Positions 1 through 8,401 of a DNA stretch of 33,506 nucleotides are shown here, in pieces. Below the pieces are notes generated by a model. It did not search any database and was not told the DNA's origin. It was given only the letters and a program-made list of their open reading frames with translations. Position numbers and translations under genes: made by a program. Origin of the DNA: CAMQVM01 sp044433365 (GTDB taxonomy: Bacteria; Bacteroidota; Bacteroidia; Bacteroidales; Rikenellaceae); the NCBI GenBank assembly GCA_044433365.1, contig JAWXTR010000018.1:1-33506 (forward strand), read 5' to 3'. How positions within the stretch are numbered: the stretch's first letter is position 1; every line of letters starts with the position of its first letter.

Positions 1-306
1 AATAAAATTATTGTAAGAGCAATGTACCAATCTCTCTTGTATTCCAAGTTTAGCTATAATTGCACACGAAGCAGCTGTTGCACCCCATTCGTCAAGATCG
101 CCTATAGGCCACACAATTCCAGGTTTGCTATTATTTTCGTGTTCATAATCAGGCTCACTATTGCCATCAAAACTTATAGCAATACGATTGCCATCATAAT
201 CTCTCCAATTAATCTCTTTTTCAATCTTATTGCTATTCGAAAATATAAACTTAGGAGAGAGAGAAAGTAGTATTAAAAGCAACAAAGCGACTTTTTTAAT
301 TTTCAT
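1..306 (-). CDS. Secreted protein of unknown function, N-terminal fragment (cut by window edge)
   Basis: Translating the minus strand from the ATG at 304-306 gives 102 codons without a stop, running off the left edge. The start MKIKKVALLLLILLSLSP is a clear signal peptide: positive n-region, leucine-rich core. The mature part begins near residue 20-25 and contains WRDYDGNR, ISFDGNSEPDYEHE and then IGDLDEWGATAASCAIIA followed by KLGIQERLVHCSY. The alternation of acidic and glycine residues followed by an alanine-rich helix faintly recalls secreted nucleoside-hydrolase-like or carbohydrate-active proteins, but I do not recognise the family. Upstream of its start lies a family-A hairpin (333-378), and the divergent neighbour is the tyrosine recombinase. 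The frame and signal peptide make a real gene likely; the function is unknown. Confidence 0.7.
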   Translation of the reverse strand, partial: MKIKKVALLLLILLSLSPKFIFSNSNKIEKEINWRDYDGNRIAISFDGNSEPDYEHENNSKPGIVWPIGDLDEWGATAASCAIIAKLGIQERLVHCSYNNFI

Positions 307-332
307 GATATAACTATTATAAATTAATTTTA

Positions 333-378
333 GGGGAGTTCTAATGATTGGTTTTATTCAATTTTTAGAAGTTCCCTT
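333..378 (+). repeat. Family-A hairpin repeat, copy A1
   Basis: GGGGAGTTCTAA at 333-344 faces TTAGAAGTTCCC at 365-376, with the linker subtype containing ATTGGTTTTATTC. It lies between the divergent secreted protein and integrase genes. Confidence 0.85.
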
Positions 379-490
379 TATGTTGAATATTTCTAAGGCA
401 TATAATTTTCCGTATAAAATTACAATTTTTTTTCTAAATAATATCATTTTTTAAAAAAAATATACTTAAAATCATATTACTATTGTGACT

Positions 491-539
491 TAAGGAGAGT
501 TCTAATAATTGGTTTTATTTGATTTTAGAAGCTCCCTTA
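491..539 (+). repeat. Family-A hairpin repeat, copy A2
   Basis: AAGGAGAGTTCTAA faces TTAGAAGCTCCCTTA across the same ATTGGTTTTATT linker as A1. It sits about 40 bp upstream of the integrase start. The bases just after it, TAAGTAGTGTAAA (about 545-557), match the terminal bases of the 162-bp element D; this may be a remnant end or chance. Confidence 0.85.
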
Positions 540-578
540 AATAATAAGTAGTGTAAACTTTCTAAATTTCTTGTAATT

Positions 579-1784
579 ATGGCATCAGTAAAATTAAAAT
601 TTAAAGTATCAAAGGTAAGAGGAAGAGAGGGAATATTGTATTTCCAAATTTTGCAAAAAAGAGTGTGTAAACAGATTATAACCATTCACAAAATTTTCAA
701 TAATGAGTGGGATAATAACAATTCAGAGATTATCATTAACAGTGAAAATACTCGACGCACTGACTATCTGCAATCAGTAAAACGCAATACTAGCTTTGAG
801 TTAAAAAGACTAAAAAGCATCATTATCCATTTACAGCTTAGTGAACAACCTTATGAGTGTCAAGATATTATTGAAGCATACAAAGGTTCAGAATCTAATA
901 TAACTATTTACACTTTTACAAATAATTTAATAGAAAAATTTAAAGAGGTAGGAAGATTAGCTATTTCGGATACATATTCAACCACACTACGTAGTTTTAT
1001 GCGATTTCGTGGAGGGGTTGATATAGAATTAGAGCATATTGATTCTGACCTAATGATCTGTTATGAGAACTATTTAAAGAAAAAAGGTACAATTCCTAAT
1101 TCAACCTCATTTTATATGAGGGTATTGAGGGCAATATATAATAGAGCAGTAGAAAAAGAGATTATACAACAGCGTTATCCTTTTAAACACGTTTACACTG
1201 GTGTCGACAAGACTACCAAAAGGGCAATCTCTGTAAATAATATAAAGAAAATTAAGGAGTTAGATCTATCACACGATTCGTTTTTAGAGTGTGTGAGAGA
1301 TATGTTTATCTTCAGCTTTCTAACAAGAGGAATGTCGTTTATAGATATGGCATTTTTACGCAAAAAAGACTTAAAAAGCGGTATTTTAACATATTGTAGG
1401 CGCAAAACCAACCAGCAACTTCAAATAAAATGGGAGAATTGTATGCAAGAAATTATTGATAAGTATGACACCTCCGAAACTCAGTATCTACTACCAATAA
1501 TTAAAAACAGCACATTAACCGATCGTAATCAGTATCGAATTACTACAGGAAAATATAATAAAAGGCTAAAAATAGTGGGTAAAATGGCAAAAATTTCTAT
1601 TCCACTTACAATGTACGTAGCACGTCACTCATGGGCATCGGCTGCAAAGAAGAAAAACATACCTATTTCGGTTATTTCAGAAGGATTAGGGCATGATAGC
1701 GAATCTACAACTCAAATATATCTAGCTTCGTTAGATGCTGATGTAGTTGATAAGGCGAATAATGCTATATTGAAACTATTATAA
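579..1784 (+). CDS. Tyrosine recombinase (phage-type integrase / site-specific invertase family)
   Basis: A 401-residue site-specific recombinase. Residues 1-50 look like the beta-rich arm-binding domain typical of Bacteroidetes integrases. Residues 105-200 are the helical core-binding (SAM-like) domain, and 215-400 the catalytic domain. Visible catalytic residues: R250 in FLTRGMSFIDM, a candidate K276, R349 in YVARHSWAS (the first His of the usual HxxR is Tyr346 here, as I recall for many Bacteroidetes members), H372 in GLGHDSES, and nucleophile Y381 in QIYLASLD. All are present, so the enzyme should be active. No relaxase, excisionase or phage genes accompany it and no tRNA adjoins it. It may be the remaining integrase of a decayed element or a local DNA invertase. 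Repeat E (1839 onwards) follows its stop codon. The 3' side is convergent with the M24 peptidase. Confidence 0.93.
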   Translation: MASVKLKFKVSKVRGREGILYFQILQKRVCKQIITIHKIFNNEWDNNNSEIIINSENTRRTDYLQSVKRNTSFELKRLKSIIIHLQLSEQPYECQDIIEAYKGSESNITIYTFTNNLIEKFKEVGRLAISDTYSTTLRSFMRFRGGVDIELEHIDSDLMICYENYLKKKGTIPNSTSFYMRVLRAIYNRAVEKEIIQQRYPFKHVYTGVDKTTKRAISVNNIKKIKELDLSHDSFLECVRDMFIFSFLTRGMSFIDMAFLRKKDLKSGILTYCRRKTNQQLQIKWENCMQEIIDKYDTSETQYLLPIIKNSTLTDRNQYRITTGKYNKRLKIVGKMAKISIPLTMYVARHSWASAAKKKNIPISVISEGLGHDSESTTQIYLASLDADVVDKANNAILKLL

Positions 1785-1838
1785 TTAGAATATTATTTTA
1801 TTAATATTTAACAAAGTTATTTACAAATTACTATTAAT

Positions 1839-1900
1839 GGTCATTCGCAAAACTAATAATATCAAGCTAATTTACAAATAGTTACATGCCTAAAAACCTT
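1839..1900 (+). repeat. Repeat E, uninterrupted copy (possible recombination or element-end sequence)
   Basis: 1839-1856 matches exactly the last 18 bp of xylE (15181-15198). 1857-1884 matches exactly 28 bp at 15361-15388, and CTAAAAAC follows in both. In the xylE copy the 162-bp element D separates the two halves, so this copy is the uninterrupted form. In both places a strong hairpin of unrelated sequence follows directly. Confidence 0.85.
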
Positions 1901-1903
1901 TAA

Positions 1904-1945
1904 ATCACCTCCATTTTTGCACGGATGTGCAAAAATGGAGGTGAT
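1904..1945. terminator. Perfect 19-bp hairpin, probable bidirectional terminator
   Basis: The arms 1904-1922 and 1927-1945 pair perfectly (ATCACCTCC... against ...GGAGGTGAT) around a GGAT loop. A T-run (1952-1957) follows on the plus strand, and on the minus strand the hairpin is followed by TTTAAAGGTTTTT. It lies between the convergent integrase and M24 peptidase genes. Confidence 0.75.
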
Positions 1946-1957
1946 AGAAAATTTTTT

Positions 1958-2003
1958 GAGGAAAGTTCTAAATTCTGGATTTATAGAGATTTTAGAAGTC
2001 CCC
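1958..2003 (+). repeat. Family-A hairpin repeat, copy A3
   Basis: GAGGAAAGTTCTAA faces TTTTAGAAGTCCCC. It belongs to the second linker subtype (AATTCTGGATTT, then AGAGATTTT). It ends 9 bp from the stop codon of the M24 peptidase gene. Confidence 0.8.
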
Positions 2004-2012
2004 AAAGTAAGC

Positions 2013-3332
2013 CTATTGCATCAACATTTCAATCTCTGCAATAGATGTTGGATTGTCGGCAGTAATTAGCTCGTTGCCATTTTCAGTAATTAGATAATCG
2101 TTTTCAATTCTTACACCTATTCCACGATATTTATTGTAGATAGGCTCCACTTTTTTAATAAAAGCGGCAAGCTCTTTTGCATCTACTTTGCCCTTCATCT
2201 TCTCTGAAAGCTCTTTCATATCGTTCGATGGAAAGTATAAACCTGGTTCGTAGGTCACTACCATTCCACTTTTATATTTCAGATTTTCTTTTGGTTGTGA
2301 AGTAACGTACCACGACCAAATATCGTGAATATCAAGACCGATATGGTGACTAAAACCATGTCTGATATAGAATTTTCGCTGCCACTCACTATCCTTATCG
2401 GTTATCAAACCAAGTTTTGCAAGCTCATCTATCATTAATTCCTCAGAATATTTTTGAGTATTTCCAAAAACATTACCTGGTTTTATAAGCTTTGCACCCT
2501 CTTCCATAGCATAAAGAACAATTGAGTAAATTTCTTTTTGTGCCTCAGTAAATTTACCATTTGCAGGAAAACTACGACTAATATCAGCAGTATATCTATC
2601 TGAAACCGCTCCAATATCGACAACTGTCATATCGCCATCGGCTAATTTATAGTCGGTAACACCAGCATGAACCGATGTACTATTTTCGCCTGCTGCTGCC
2701 TGTTCAAAAGAGATAGAGTCGCATCCTGCTGCTGAAAAACCCTCAAGCATAAGGCGTTTCATCTCCTTTTCGGTATCACCAATTTTGATTTGTTTCATCA
2801 TATTACTAATACCAAGCCCCGTAGCCTTAGCGGCATGACGAAGATAGGCAATCTCTACACTATCTTTTATTACCCTCATATCGAAAATCAATGAATCTAA
2901 CGAAACAACATTTTCGATATTTGAAAGACGGCTACTTTTAAACTCATCGGCACGCATTGACGAAAGTGCAAAAGTGCTACTTTTGCTTAATTCTGCAATA
3001 AATTGATTTAATTTAGATAGCTCCATCACCTCTAAATTTTCACCAACTGTAGGGTTCTCAACATCGGTAAAAACGTAACCTTTACCCCCATTTTTAGTGT
3101 CAAAAACTAAAACTGACTCTTTGTCAGCCATGCCTGTAAGGTAATAGAAGTTGTTAAAAACATCGCCATAATTAGAGTAGCTATCAATAATTGCCACTAC
3201 TCCACTTCGTTTACCGCAAATTAATTCACGACGAGCAGAGAAACTGTCAGCTACTGTGTCTGATGTCGATGAGCAAGAAACTACAGCCGAAAGAAAAACT
3301 GCAGCTGATAGAGAATAAAAAATCTTTTTCAT
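2013..3332 (-). CDS. Secreted/lipoprotein Xaa-Pro aminopeptidase (M24B metallopeptidase)
   Basis: A 439-residue protein with a type II signal peptide: hydrophobic stretch and lipobox ending at C20 (SAVVSC). An aminopeptidase-P-like N-terminal domain spans about 35-150 and the pita-bread M24 domain about 155-435. The five dinuclear-metal ligands can be placed: D239 in VVDIGAVSD, D250 in TADISRSF, H329 in HGFSHHIGLDIHD, E362 in TYEPGLYF and E410 in VRIENDYL. All are intact, so it should cleave N-terminal residues preceding proline, probably in the periplasm or on the outer membrane. It is transcribed alone: a repeat and terminator region lies on its 3' side and a family-A copy on its 5' side. 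The family assignment is strong; the exact substrate is inferred. Confidence 0.92.
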   Translation of the reverse strand: MKKIFYSLSAAVFLSAVVSCSSTSDTVADSFSARRELICGKRSGVVAIIDSYSNYGDVFNNFYYLTGMADKESVLVFDTKNGGKGYVFTDVENPTVGENLEVMELSKLNQFIAELSKSSTFALSSMRADEFKSSRLSNIENVVSLDSLIFDMRVIKDSVEIAYLRHAAKATGLGISNMMKQIKIGDTEKEMKRLMLEGFSAAGCDSISFEQAAAGENSTSVHAGVTDYKLADGDMTVVDIGAVSDRYTADISRSFPANGKFTEAQKEIYSIVLYAMEEGAKLIKPGNVFGNTQKYSEELMIDELAKLGLITDKDSEWQRKFYIRHGFSHHIGLDIHDIWSWYVTSQPKENLKYKSGMVVTYEPGLYFPSNDMKELSEKMKGKVDAKELAAFIKKVEPIYNKYRGIGVRIENDYLITENGNELITADNPTSIAEIEMLMQ

Positions 3333-3362
3333 AAATATTCTATTTTGGTTAATTTAATCTAC

Positions 3363-3405
3363 GAGAGTTCTAAATTCTATATTTTGAGAGGTTTTAGAAG
3401 CTCTC
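3363..3405 (+). repeat. Family-A hairpin repeat, copy A4
   Basis: GAGAGTTCTAAATTCT faces TTTTAGAAGCTCTC. It lies about 30 bp upstream of the M24 peptidase start, so it would fall in or near that gene's promoter or 5' leader. Confidence 0.8.
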
Positions 3406-3488
3406 ACTACTTATTCTCGTTTAGTTTTATTTCGGATTAACTAATAGAGTAAATTAAGTCTCAGTCACAAAAAAAGTTTCCGTACGCA

Positions 3489-3611
3489 GTAGAGACGTAG
3501 CACTGCTACGTCTAAAATCGAATTTTGCAAAGCAAAATGAGCTTACGAGGCAAACAAAATTGAATTTGCCAAGCCAAATCAAACTCAGACGTGGCAGGGC
3601 TACGTCTCTAC
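3489..3611. repeat. REP-like palindrome pair with shared linker (family B, type 1)
   Basis: Two outward-mirrored palindromes, stem AGACGTAGC/GCTACGTCT at about 3492-3513 and AGACGTGGC/GCTACGTCT at about 3588-3608, flank a 70-bp linker with GCAAAGCAAAATGAGC and GCCAAGCCAAATC. The whole unit recurs inverted at 33212-33336. The 458-bp gap 3333-3790 contains only this, A4 and A5. Short open frames across it are produced by the repeats. Confidence 0.85.
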
Positions 3612-3702
3612 AACCGAGCCACAAATTGTAATTCATAACAACAGATTTGTGAGAATGAGCCTAAACTAAGTAATTTTTAACACCATCAACCATATAGTTC
3701 AA

Positions 3703-3771
3703 AAGGGAAGTTCTAAAGGAAACTTCTAATAATTGGTTTTATTAGAACTCCCCTAAAAAAGAACTTCCCTT
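3703..3771. repeat. Family-A repeat nested inside another family-A repeat, copy A5
   Basis: An outer pair, AAGGGAAGTTC at 3703-3713 and GAACTTCCCTT at 3761-3771, encloses a second A-type unit with its own TTCTAATAATTGG and TTAGAACTCCCC ends. It sits directly downstream of the GH57 gene stop. Confidence 0.75.
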
Positions 3772-3790
3772 AAAGATATATTACACTAAA

Positions 3791-4984
3791 TTATGCTTTA
3801 TCTAAAATTGCAATTTTTTCTCTTACTTGACGTATAAAATCACTAGCTACATTCATATAGTTGATAAACGCCTCATAAGGTGAATCGTAAGGATTTTTGT
3901 TTGCAATACTACCACCTGAGAACCATTTAGTACTCATAAAATAAAAGTGGTTAGAGCATTGTAGGAAATCCCAAACATAGTTTAGATTTTCATCGTTCAA
4001 ACGCTCAACGCTCTCACGAACAGAGTAAAGTTGATTGTATGCCTCTCTTTGAAGCTCATTACCAAGCCATGGAGTTGTATCTCTCTCTTCGTCTGCCCAA
4101 GAGATAGGGTGTACAACATCAAGTGCTGAAATTGGCTGAAGCTCTTTAGTCACTTCACTAGCAAATTTAAACTCGATACCTTTACTTAGCATTGCCTCAG
4201 GTAGAGTTGCAAGGAAATCAAAAATACCACTCTCTGCATTATTGTGGATACCAAAAGTTTCGTAATCTAAGAAGATGTTTGTAACCTCGCCCTCACCTGT
4301 AGCTGCCCACTCTGCATAAGTAGAGGTAGAAAGAGGCCATTGATCCCAAGTTTGGTCACTAAAACGATAACGTAAGTCATCGCAAAGGCTACTATTACGT
4401 ATAAGTAGCTTAACCTTAGGCTCTAAACTATTTGCATATACATAATTAGGGCTTTTCCATCCTAAAATATGACGAGCACCTTCAGTGATTATTGTATCAT
4501 AACCAAATTCTGATACCATCTCACCAATACCACTTGTATAGATAAGCTCAGTATTTCTGAACGCTGTTGGTTTTACACCAAAACACTCTTCAACTAGCTC
4601 TGCTTGGCGTTCAATCTGCTTTTTGAACTCCTCTTTGTTTACAAGCGATGCAAGCGAGTGTGAGTAGGTTTCAGCAATGAAATCTACACATCCTGTTTGA
4701 GCAAGAGCCTTAAACGATTCGATTGTTTTAGGCGAATACTTTTTAATCTGCTCAATAGCTGTTCCAGAGATTGAGAAACTCACTTTAAACTGTTTCCCCA
4801 ACTTTGAGATTTGATCTAACAAAATTTGATTTGCTACATCATAACATTGGGCTGCACTTTTTACGATAGCAGACTTATTCAAAAACTCATCCAGATAGAA
4901 AGTATCGTTTCCCATATTAAAGAAACGGTATTTCTTTAGTTTTAATGGATGGTGAATTTGAAAGAATAGACAAACATTCTTCAT
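3791..4984 (-). CDS. GH57 family alpha-amylase / alpha-glucan hydrolase
   Basis: A 397-residue cytoplasmic glycoside hydrolase (no signal peptide). The start MKNVCLFFQIHHPLKL holds GH57 motif 1 (HHP at 11-13). RNTE at 143-146 carries the likely catalytic nucleophile E146, and FLDYETFG at about 238-245 the probable acid/base Asp. The remainder is the helical C-terminal part. It is the last gene of a minus-strand run: debranching enzyme, glycosyltransferase (51 bp upstream), GH57. This order is, from memory, also found in Bacteroides, where the set is annotated for glycogen or storage alpha-glucan turnover. Exact specificity (amylase, 4-alpha-glucanotransferase or branching) cannot be read from the sequence. 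Confidence 0.92.
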   Translation of the reverse strand: MKNVCLFFQIHHPLKLKKYRFFNMGNDTFYLDEFLNKSAIVKSAAQCYDVANQILLDQISKLGKQFKVSFSISGTAIEQIKKYSPKTIESFKALAQTGCVDFIAETYSHSLASLVNKEEFKKQIERQAELVEECFGVKPTAFRNTELIYTSGIGEMVSEFGYDTIITEGARHILGWKSPNYVYANSLEPKVKLLIRNSSLCDDLRYRFSDQTWDQWPLSTSTYAEWAATGEGEVTNIFLDYETFGIHNNAESGIFDFLATLPEAMLSKGIEFKFASEVTKELQPISALDVVHPISWADEERDTTPWLGNELQREAYNQLYSVRESVERLNDENLNYVWDFLQCSNHFYFMSTKWFSGGSIANKNPYDSPYEAFINYMNVASDFIRQVREKIAILDKA

Positions 4985-5035
4985 ATTTTTATATTTTTAA
5001 TTTATTTCAGATTTTTCAAAATTGCGGGAAGTTTT

Positions 5036-6334
5036 CTACTCTTTATTCATACTATCAATAGCCTCTTGATAGATATTTTTGACCTTAACAGCAGCAGCAT
5101 CCCATTTAAGAGCAGTAACCTCCTCTTGTCCTTTTTCAATAAACATTTTTGAAAGAGCAGGATATTTTATCAGTCCGTAGATAGCATCAGCCATTGCATC
5201 AACATCCCAATAGTCAATTTTGATAGCGTAGTCTAAGATTTCGGCTACTCCCGACTGTTTTGAGATAATAACTGGCACATTCGATCTCATAGCCTCAAGA
5301 GGAGAGATACCAAATGGTTCAGAAACTGATGGCATAATGTATACGTCGCTTAATGAGTACATTTTATGTACATCGTCACCTTTTAAGAAACCTGTAAAGT
5401 GGAATCTGTCTGAGATTCCAAGACGTGCAACACGACGTATAATTTTATTTAACATATCGCCACTACCAGCCATTACAAAACGAGCTTCTGGTACTCGTTT
5501 TAACACTTTTGCAGCAGCTTCCACGAAATATTCAGGACCTTTTTGGAACGTAATACGACCTAAGAAAGTTACGATTTTATCGTCGATACCCCTTTTGATT
5601 TCCTCTTCCTCTTTTGTAGCAAATTGAACAGCATTGTGTACAGCTCTAACTTTTGAGGCATCAATACCATATTTATTTACTACAATATTTTCGGTTAGAT
5701 GGCTTACAGCAATAACTCTATCGGCTGCCGACATACCTGCTTGCTCAATTTCGTATACTGCTCTATTTACATTCTCACCACTTCTATCATACTCTGTAGC
5801 GTGCATATGAACTACTAACGGCTTGCCCGACACTTTTTTTGCAGCAATACCAGCATAGTAAGTAAGCCAGTCGTGGGCATGGATTACATCAAAATCGCCA
5901 TCCAAATCACGAGCGACCTGAGCACCCACCATAGCATAACGAGCAACCTCTTCCATTAGCGAAGCACCATAGGTACCCGAGAAATTGTAGCGTTGTGTCC
6001 AAACATCACCAGTTTTGATAGAGGTGATTTTGTCTTGCTCCGACAACTGCTCATACTCCTCTGGCGAAGCGTAAGGAACAATGTTACTGTTGATTTGAAT
6101 AAAAGTTACCTTTTCCCAAACGTTCTGTTCTACTGGTCCAGAGTATATAGCCTCGACATCACTTGCGTTAACAACTCTTACGTAGCTTTGATCTTCATCT
6201 CCATAAGCCTTTGGCATAACAAATTTTACATCTACACCAGCTTTTGACAACCCTTTTGTCAAACCATAACAGGCCGTACCTAGCCCTCCAGCAATATGCG
6301 GAGGAAACTCCCAACCAAACATTAATACTTTCAT
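5036..6334 (-). CDS. GT4-type glycosyltransferase (glycogen synthase-like)
   Basis: A 432-residue GT-B fold enzyme. The N-terminal MKVLMFGWEFPPHIAGGLG is the typical acceptor-domain start of glycogen/starch synthase-like transferases. The C-terminal domain has GRITFQKGPEYFVEA and the EX7E motif in SVSEPFGISPLEAM, which binds the nucleotide-sugar. No signal peptide or membrane segment is evident. Placed between debranching enzyme and GH57 amylase, it most likely extends intracellular alpha-1,4-glucan. The donor (ADP- or UDP-glucose) cannot be decided from the sequence. Other GT4 roles are possible but the operon context argues for glycogen. Confidence 0.9.
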   Translation of the reverse strand: MKVLMFGWEFPPHIAGGLGTACYGLTKGLSKAGVDVKFVMPKAYGDEDQSYVRVVNASDVEAIYSGPVEQNVWEKVTFIQINSNIVPYASPEEYEQLSEQDKITSIKTGDVWTQRYNFSGTYGASLMEEVARYAMVGAQVARDLDGDFDVIHAHDWLTYYAGIAAKKVSGKPLVVHMHATEYDRSGENVNRAVYEIEQAGMSAADRVIAVSHLTENIVVNKYGIDASKVRAVHNAVQFATKEEEEIKRGIDDKIVTFLGRITFQKGPEYFVEAAAKVLKRVPEARFVMAGSGDMLNKIIRRVARLGISDRFHFTGFLKGDDVHKMYSLSDVYIMPSVSEPFGISPLEAMRSNVPVIISKQSGVAEILDYAIKIDYWDVDAMADAIYGLIKYPALSKMFIEKGQEEVTALKWDAAAVKVKNIYQEAIDSMNKE

Positions 6335-6469
6335 AATATATCTTTTTATCTATTTATTGTCCTTTAAGATTTTTAGTCAATAAGATTTATCTGGCTAAAA
6401 ATTTTTTCACACCATTAAATAGTGTGTAGCAGCGTAAATTTCGTTTTTATGGCTAAAAGTAGTTAAAAC

Positions 6470-8401
6470 CTACTTTCTACTATCAATCATATCAATAAGT
6501 TTAAGCATTGCGCCAACACTTGTTGCTTTCGAAACAGCTCCACCTGATTTATGAGGAGGATTGCCATCATAAAGCTCTGGCATTGTACCCACACCATAAT
6601 CTAAGAAATCCTCTTCAAAGCCTAAAATCAACTGCTCTGCTTTGTAATTGAAGCTATTTTCGTAGATTGAATAGTTTGCAGCATAGTAGTAAGGTAGAAG
6701 CCATGCTCGAGTTGTACCTTGGTGGTGTCCTAGTGCTCTCTCTCGCTCATTTCCACCAAAGAAACCGATATATTCTGAATCTTTAGGAGATAAAGTTCTT
6801 AAACCTTTGTTTGTAAGAAGATGTTGGTCGATAATATCTATTACCGCCTTAACCTCATCATCTTCTGCCACTCTATAAGGCAGTGCACAAGCAAATATTT
6901 GGTTTGGACGAATTTGCTTATTAATTTCTCGGTCGTTTACGAAGTCTGCAAAATAGTTCTCATTTTCTAACCAGAAAACTTTATGGAAACTCTCTTTTAT
7001 AAGCTCTGGATATGATTGCCATTTCTCAATAAAGCTATTTTCGCCATGTTTTTTAGCAAGCTCTAAAGTGTAGCAAATAGCATTATACCACATAGCATTA
7101 ATTTCGATAACATAGCCTCCACGTTGAGTAACAGGCTTGCCATCAGCAAATTTATTCATCCACGTAAGTGCTACACCCTCTTTACTAGCCCAAATCAGAC
7201 CATTTTCTCTAAGTTCAACACCCATATATGATAATCCAGAAGCGTAAGTTTCGATTAGCTCCATCATTACCTTACCAAAATTGTTCCAAATTTCTTGCTC
7301 GCCAACTGCTTTTTCTAATTGTTGAAGGGCATTATAGAACCAAAGTGATGTATCAGCCGATTCGTAATTACCTATATATGCACGGAAAAGACCTCCACTC
7401 ATGTGCGACATAGAACTCTTAAATATACCCATACAGTCATCTGCTTTATCTTGACTAAGCGTAACCCAAGGTGCTGCGATAAATGTATCACGACCTTGAC
7501 GCTCAAACCAAGGATAACCTGCAATAAACTTCATCTCACCATCTTGTTTTACTACAAATTGACGACCACTATGTTTAAGACATGGTAAAAACTCTACTTT
7601 TTCGGTACGATGAGAAAGTTCCTCTTCAAAAAGTTCGTTAAGATTTGTTGTATCAACTTCGCTTAAAGAACACGATATTACCACTGAAGGATTGTTTGTA
7701 AAATCTATATCAAACACGCCTGTAGTAAGTAAATCTTCTCTCGACTCATATCCTCGCTTAATCTCCTCGATATATTCAAAATCTTTATACCACTCTGGTG
7801 CTGGATAGAACTCACTTTCGCAATTTAGCTGCATGTGAAGATATGGAAGATTTTCGTAAAGACGATTTTTGACACCTCCGTTAATTTTGTACGAGCGACC
7901 ATCTGCATTCATATTCTCTTTGCTCAAAGTGTGAGTTTGACGGAAAGCTAAAAAAGGACGAAGTCGAAGCGTAGTAGGCGAAGTAGCCTGCTCAAGAGTA
8001 TATCTAATAAGAAGTTGATCTTTGCTATGAAGCCAAAGCAGCTCTTTTTTAAGAACTACACCACCTACACGATAGACTAAAGTTGGGGTTGGAGTGTAGT
8101 CAAAACTTCTTATGTATTTGTGACCTTTTGGCTCATATACACCAGCAGGAAAACCATGAATTGCAAGATTGAAAGACTCCCCCCTCTGTATTATCGTCTC
8201 ATCAAGCGATGAAAGTAGTACATAATTCTCAGAACCTAAATTTTCAATTGGACACACCATCAAACCGTGATACTTTCTGGTATTACAGCAGGTGATAGTG
8301 GTACTCATATAACCACCAGCTCTGTTAGTAGAGATAAATTCACGATCAAGTGAATATTCCAAGTTTGTTAATTCGTTTTTGTCAAATTTCAAAATTGCCA
8401 T
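6470..8401 (-). CDS. Glycogen debranching enzyme (amylo-alpha-1,6-glucosidase, GH133-like)
   Basis: The N-terminal GDE domain begins with TNRAGGYMSTTI and RKYHGLMVCP, and the C-terminal (alpha/alpha)6 catalytic domain includes YVIEINAMWYNA, RPNQIFACALPY and GHHQGTTRAWLLPYYY. I place the start at the ATG at 8399-8401 (MAILKFDKNELTN, 643 residues). The frame continues upstream only to a GTG codon at 8467, and the extra 22 residues are lysine/isoleucine-rich and not family-like. It probably cleaves alpha-1,6 branch points during glycogen breakdown. It is the first gene of the three-gene alpha-glucan operon, separated by 135 bp from the transferase. The AT-rich 520-bp divergent region upstream should hold its control sites. 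Confidence 0.93.
   Translation of the reverse strand: MAILKFDKNELTNLEYSLDREFISTNRAGGYMSTTITCCNTRKYHGLMVCPIENLGSENYVLLSSLDETIIQRGESFNLAIHGFPAGVYEPKGHKYIRSFDYTPTPTLVYRVGGVVLKKELLWLHSKDQLLIRYTLEQATSPTTLRLRPFLAFRQTHTLSKENMNADGRSYKINGGVKNRLYENLPYLHMQLNCESEFYPAPEWYKDFEYIEEIKRGYESREDLLTTGVFDIDFTNNPSVVISCSLSEVDTTNLNELFEEELSHRTEKVEFLPCLKHSGRQFVVKQDGEMKFIAGYPWFERQGRDTFIAAPWVTLSQDKADDCMGIFKSSMSHMSGGLFRAYIGNYESADTSLWFYNALQQLEKAVGEQEIWNNFGKVMMELIETYASGLSYMGVELRENGLIWASKEGVALTWMNKFADGKPVTQRGGYVIEINAMWYNAICYTLELAKKHGENSFIEKWQSYPELIKESFHKVFWLENENYFADFVNDREINKQIRPNQIFACALPYRVAEDDEVKAVIDIIDQHLLTNKGLRTLSPKDSEYIGFFGGNERERALGHHQGTTRAWLLPYYYAANYSIYENSFNYKAEQLILGFEEDFLDYGVGTMPELYDGNPPHKSGGAVSKATSVGAMLKLIDMIDSRK

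Noticed and set aside
22..270. 82-codon plus-strand frame at the left edge
   Set aside because: The opposite strand holds an open frame with a proper signal peptide; the plus frame is its shadow.
3454..3636. 60-residue frame on the minus strand, and the similar one at 29095-29298
   Set aside because: Both are translations of REP-like repeats without start context or similarity to proteins.
6401..6426. Small hairpin CACAC/GTGTG between transferase and debranching genes as terminator
   Set aside because: The stem is only 5 bp and on the minus strand an A-run, not a T-run, follows it; the genes are more likely one operon.
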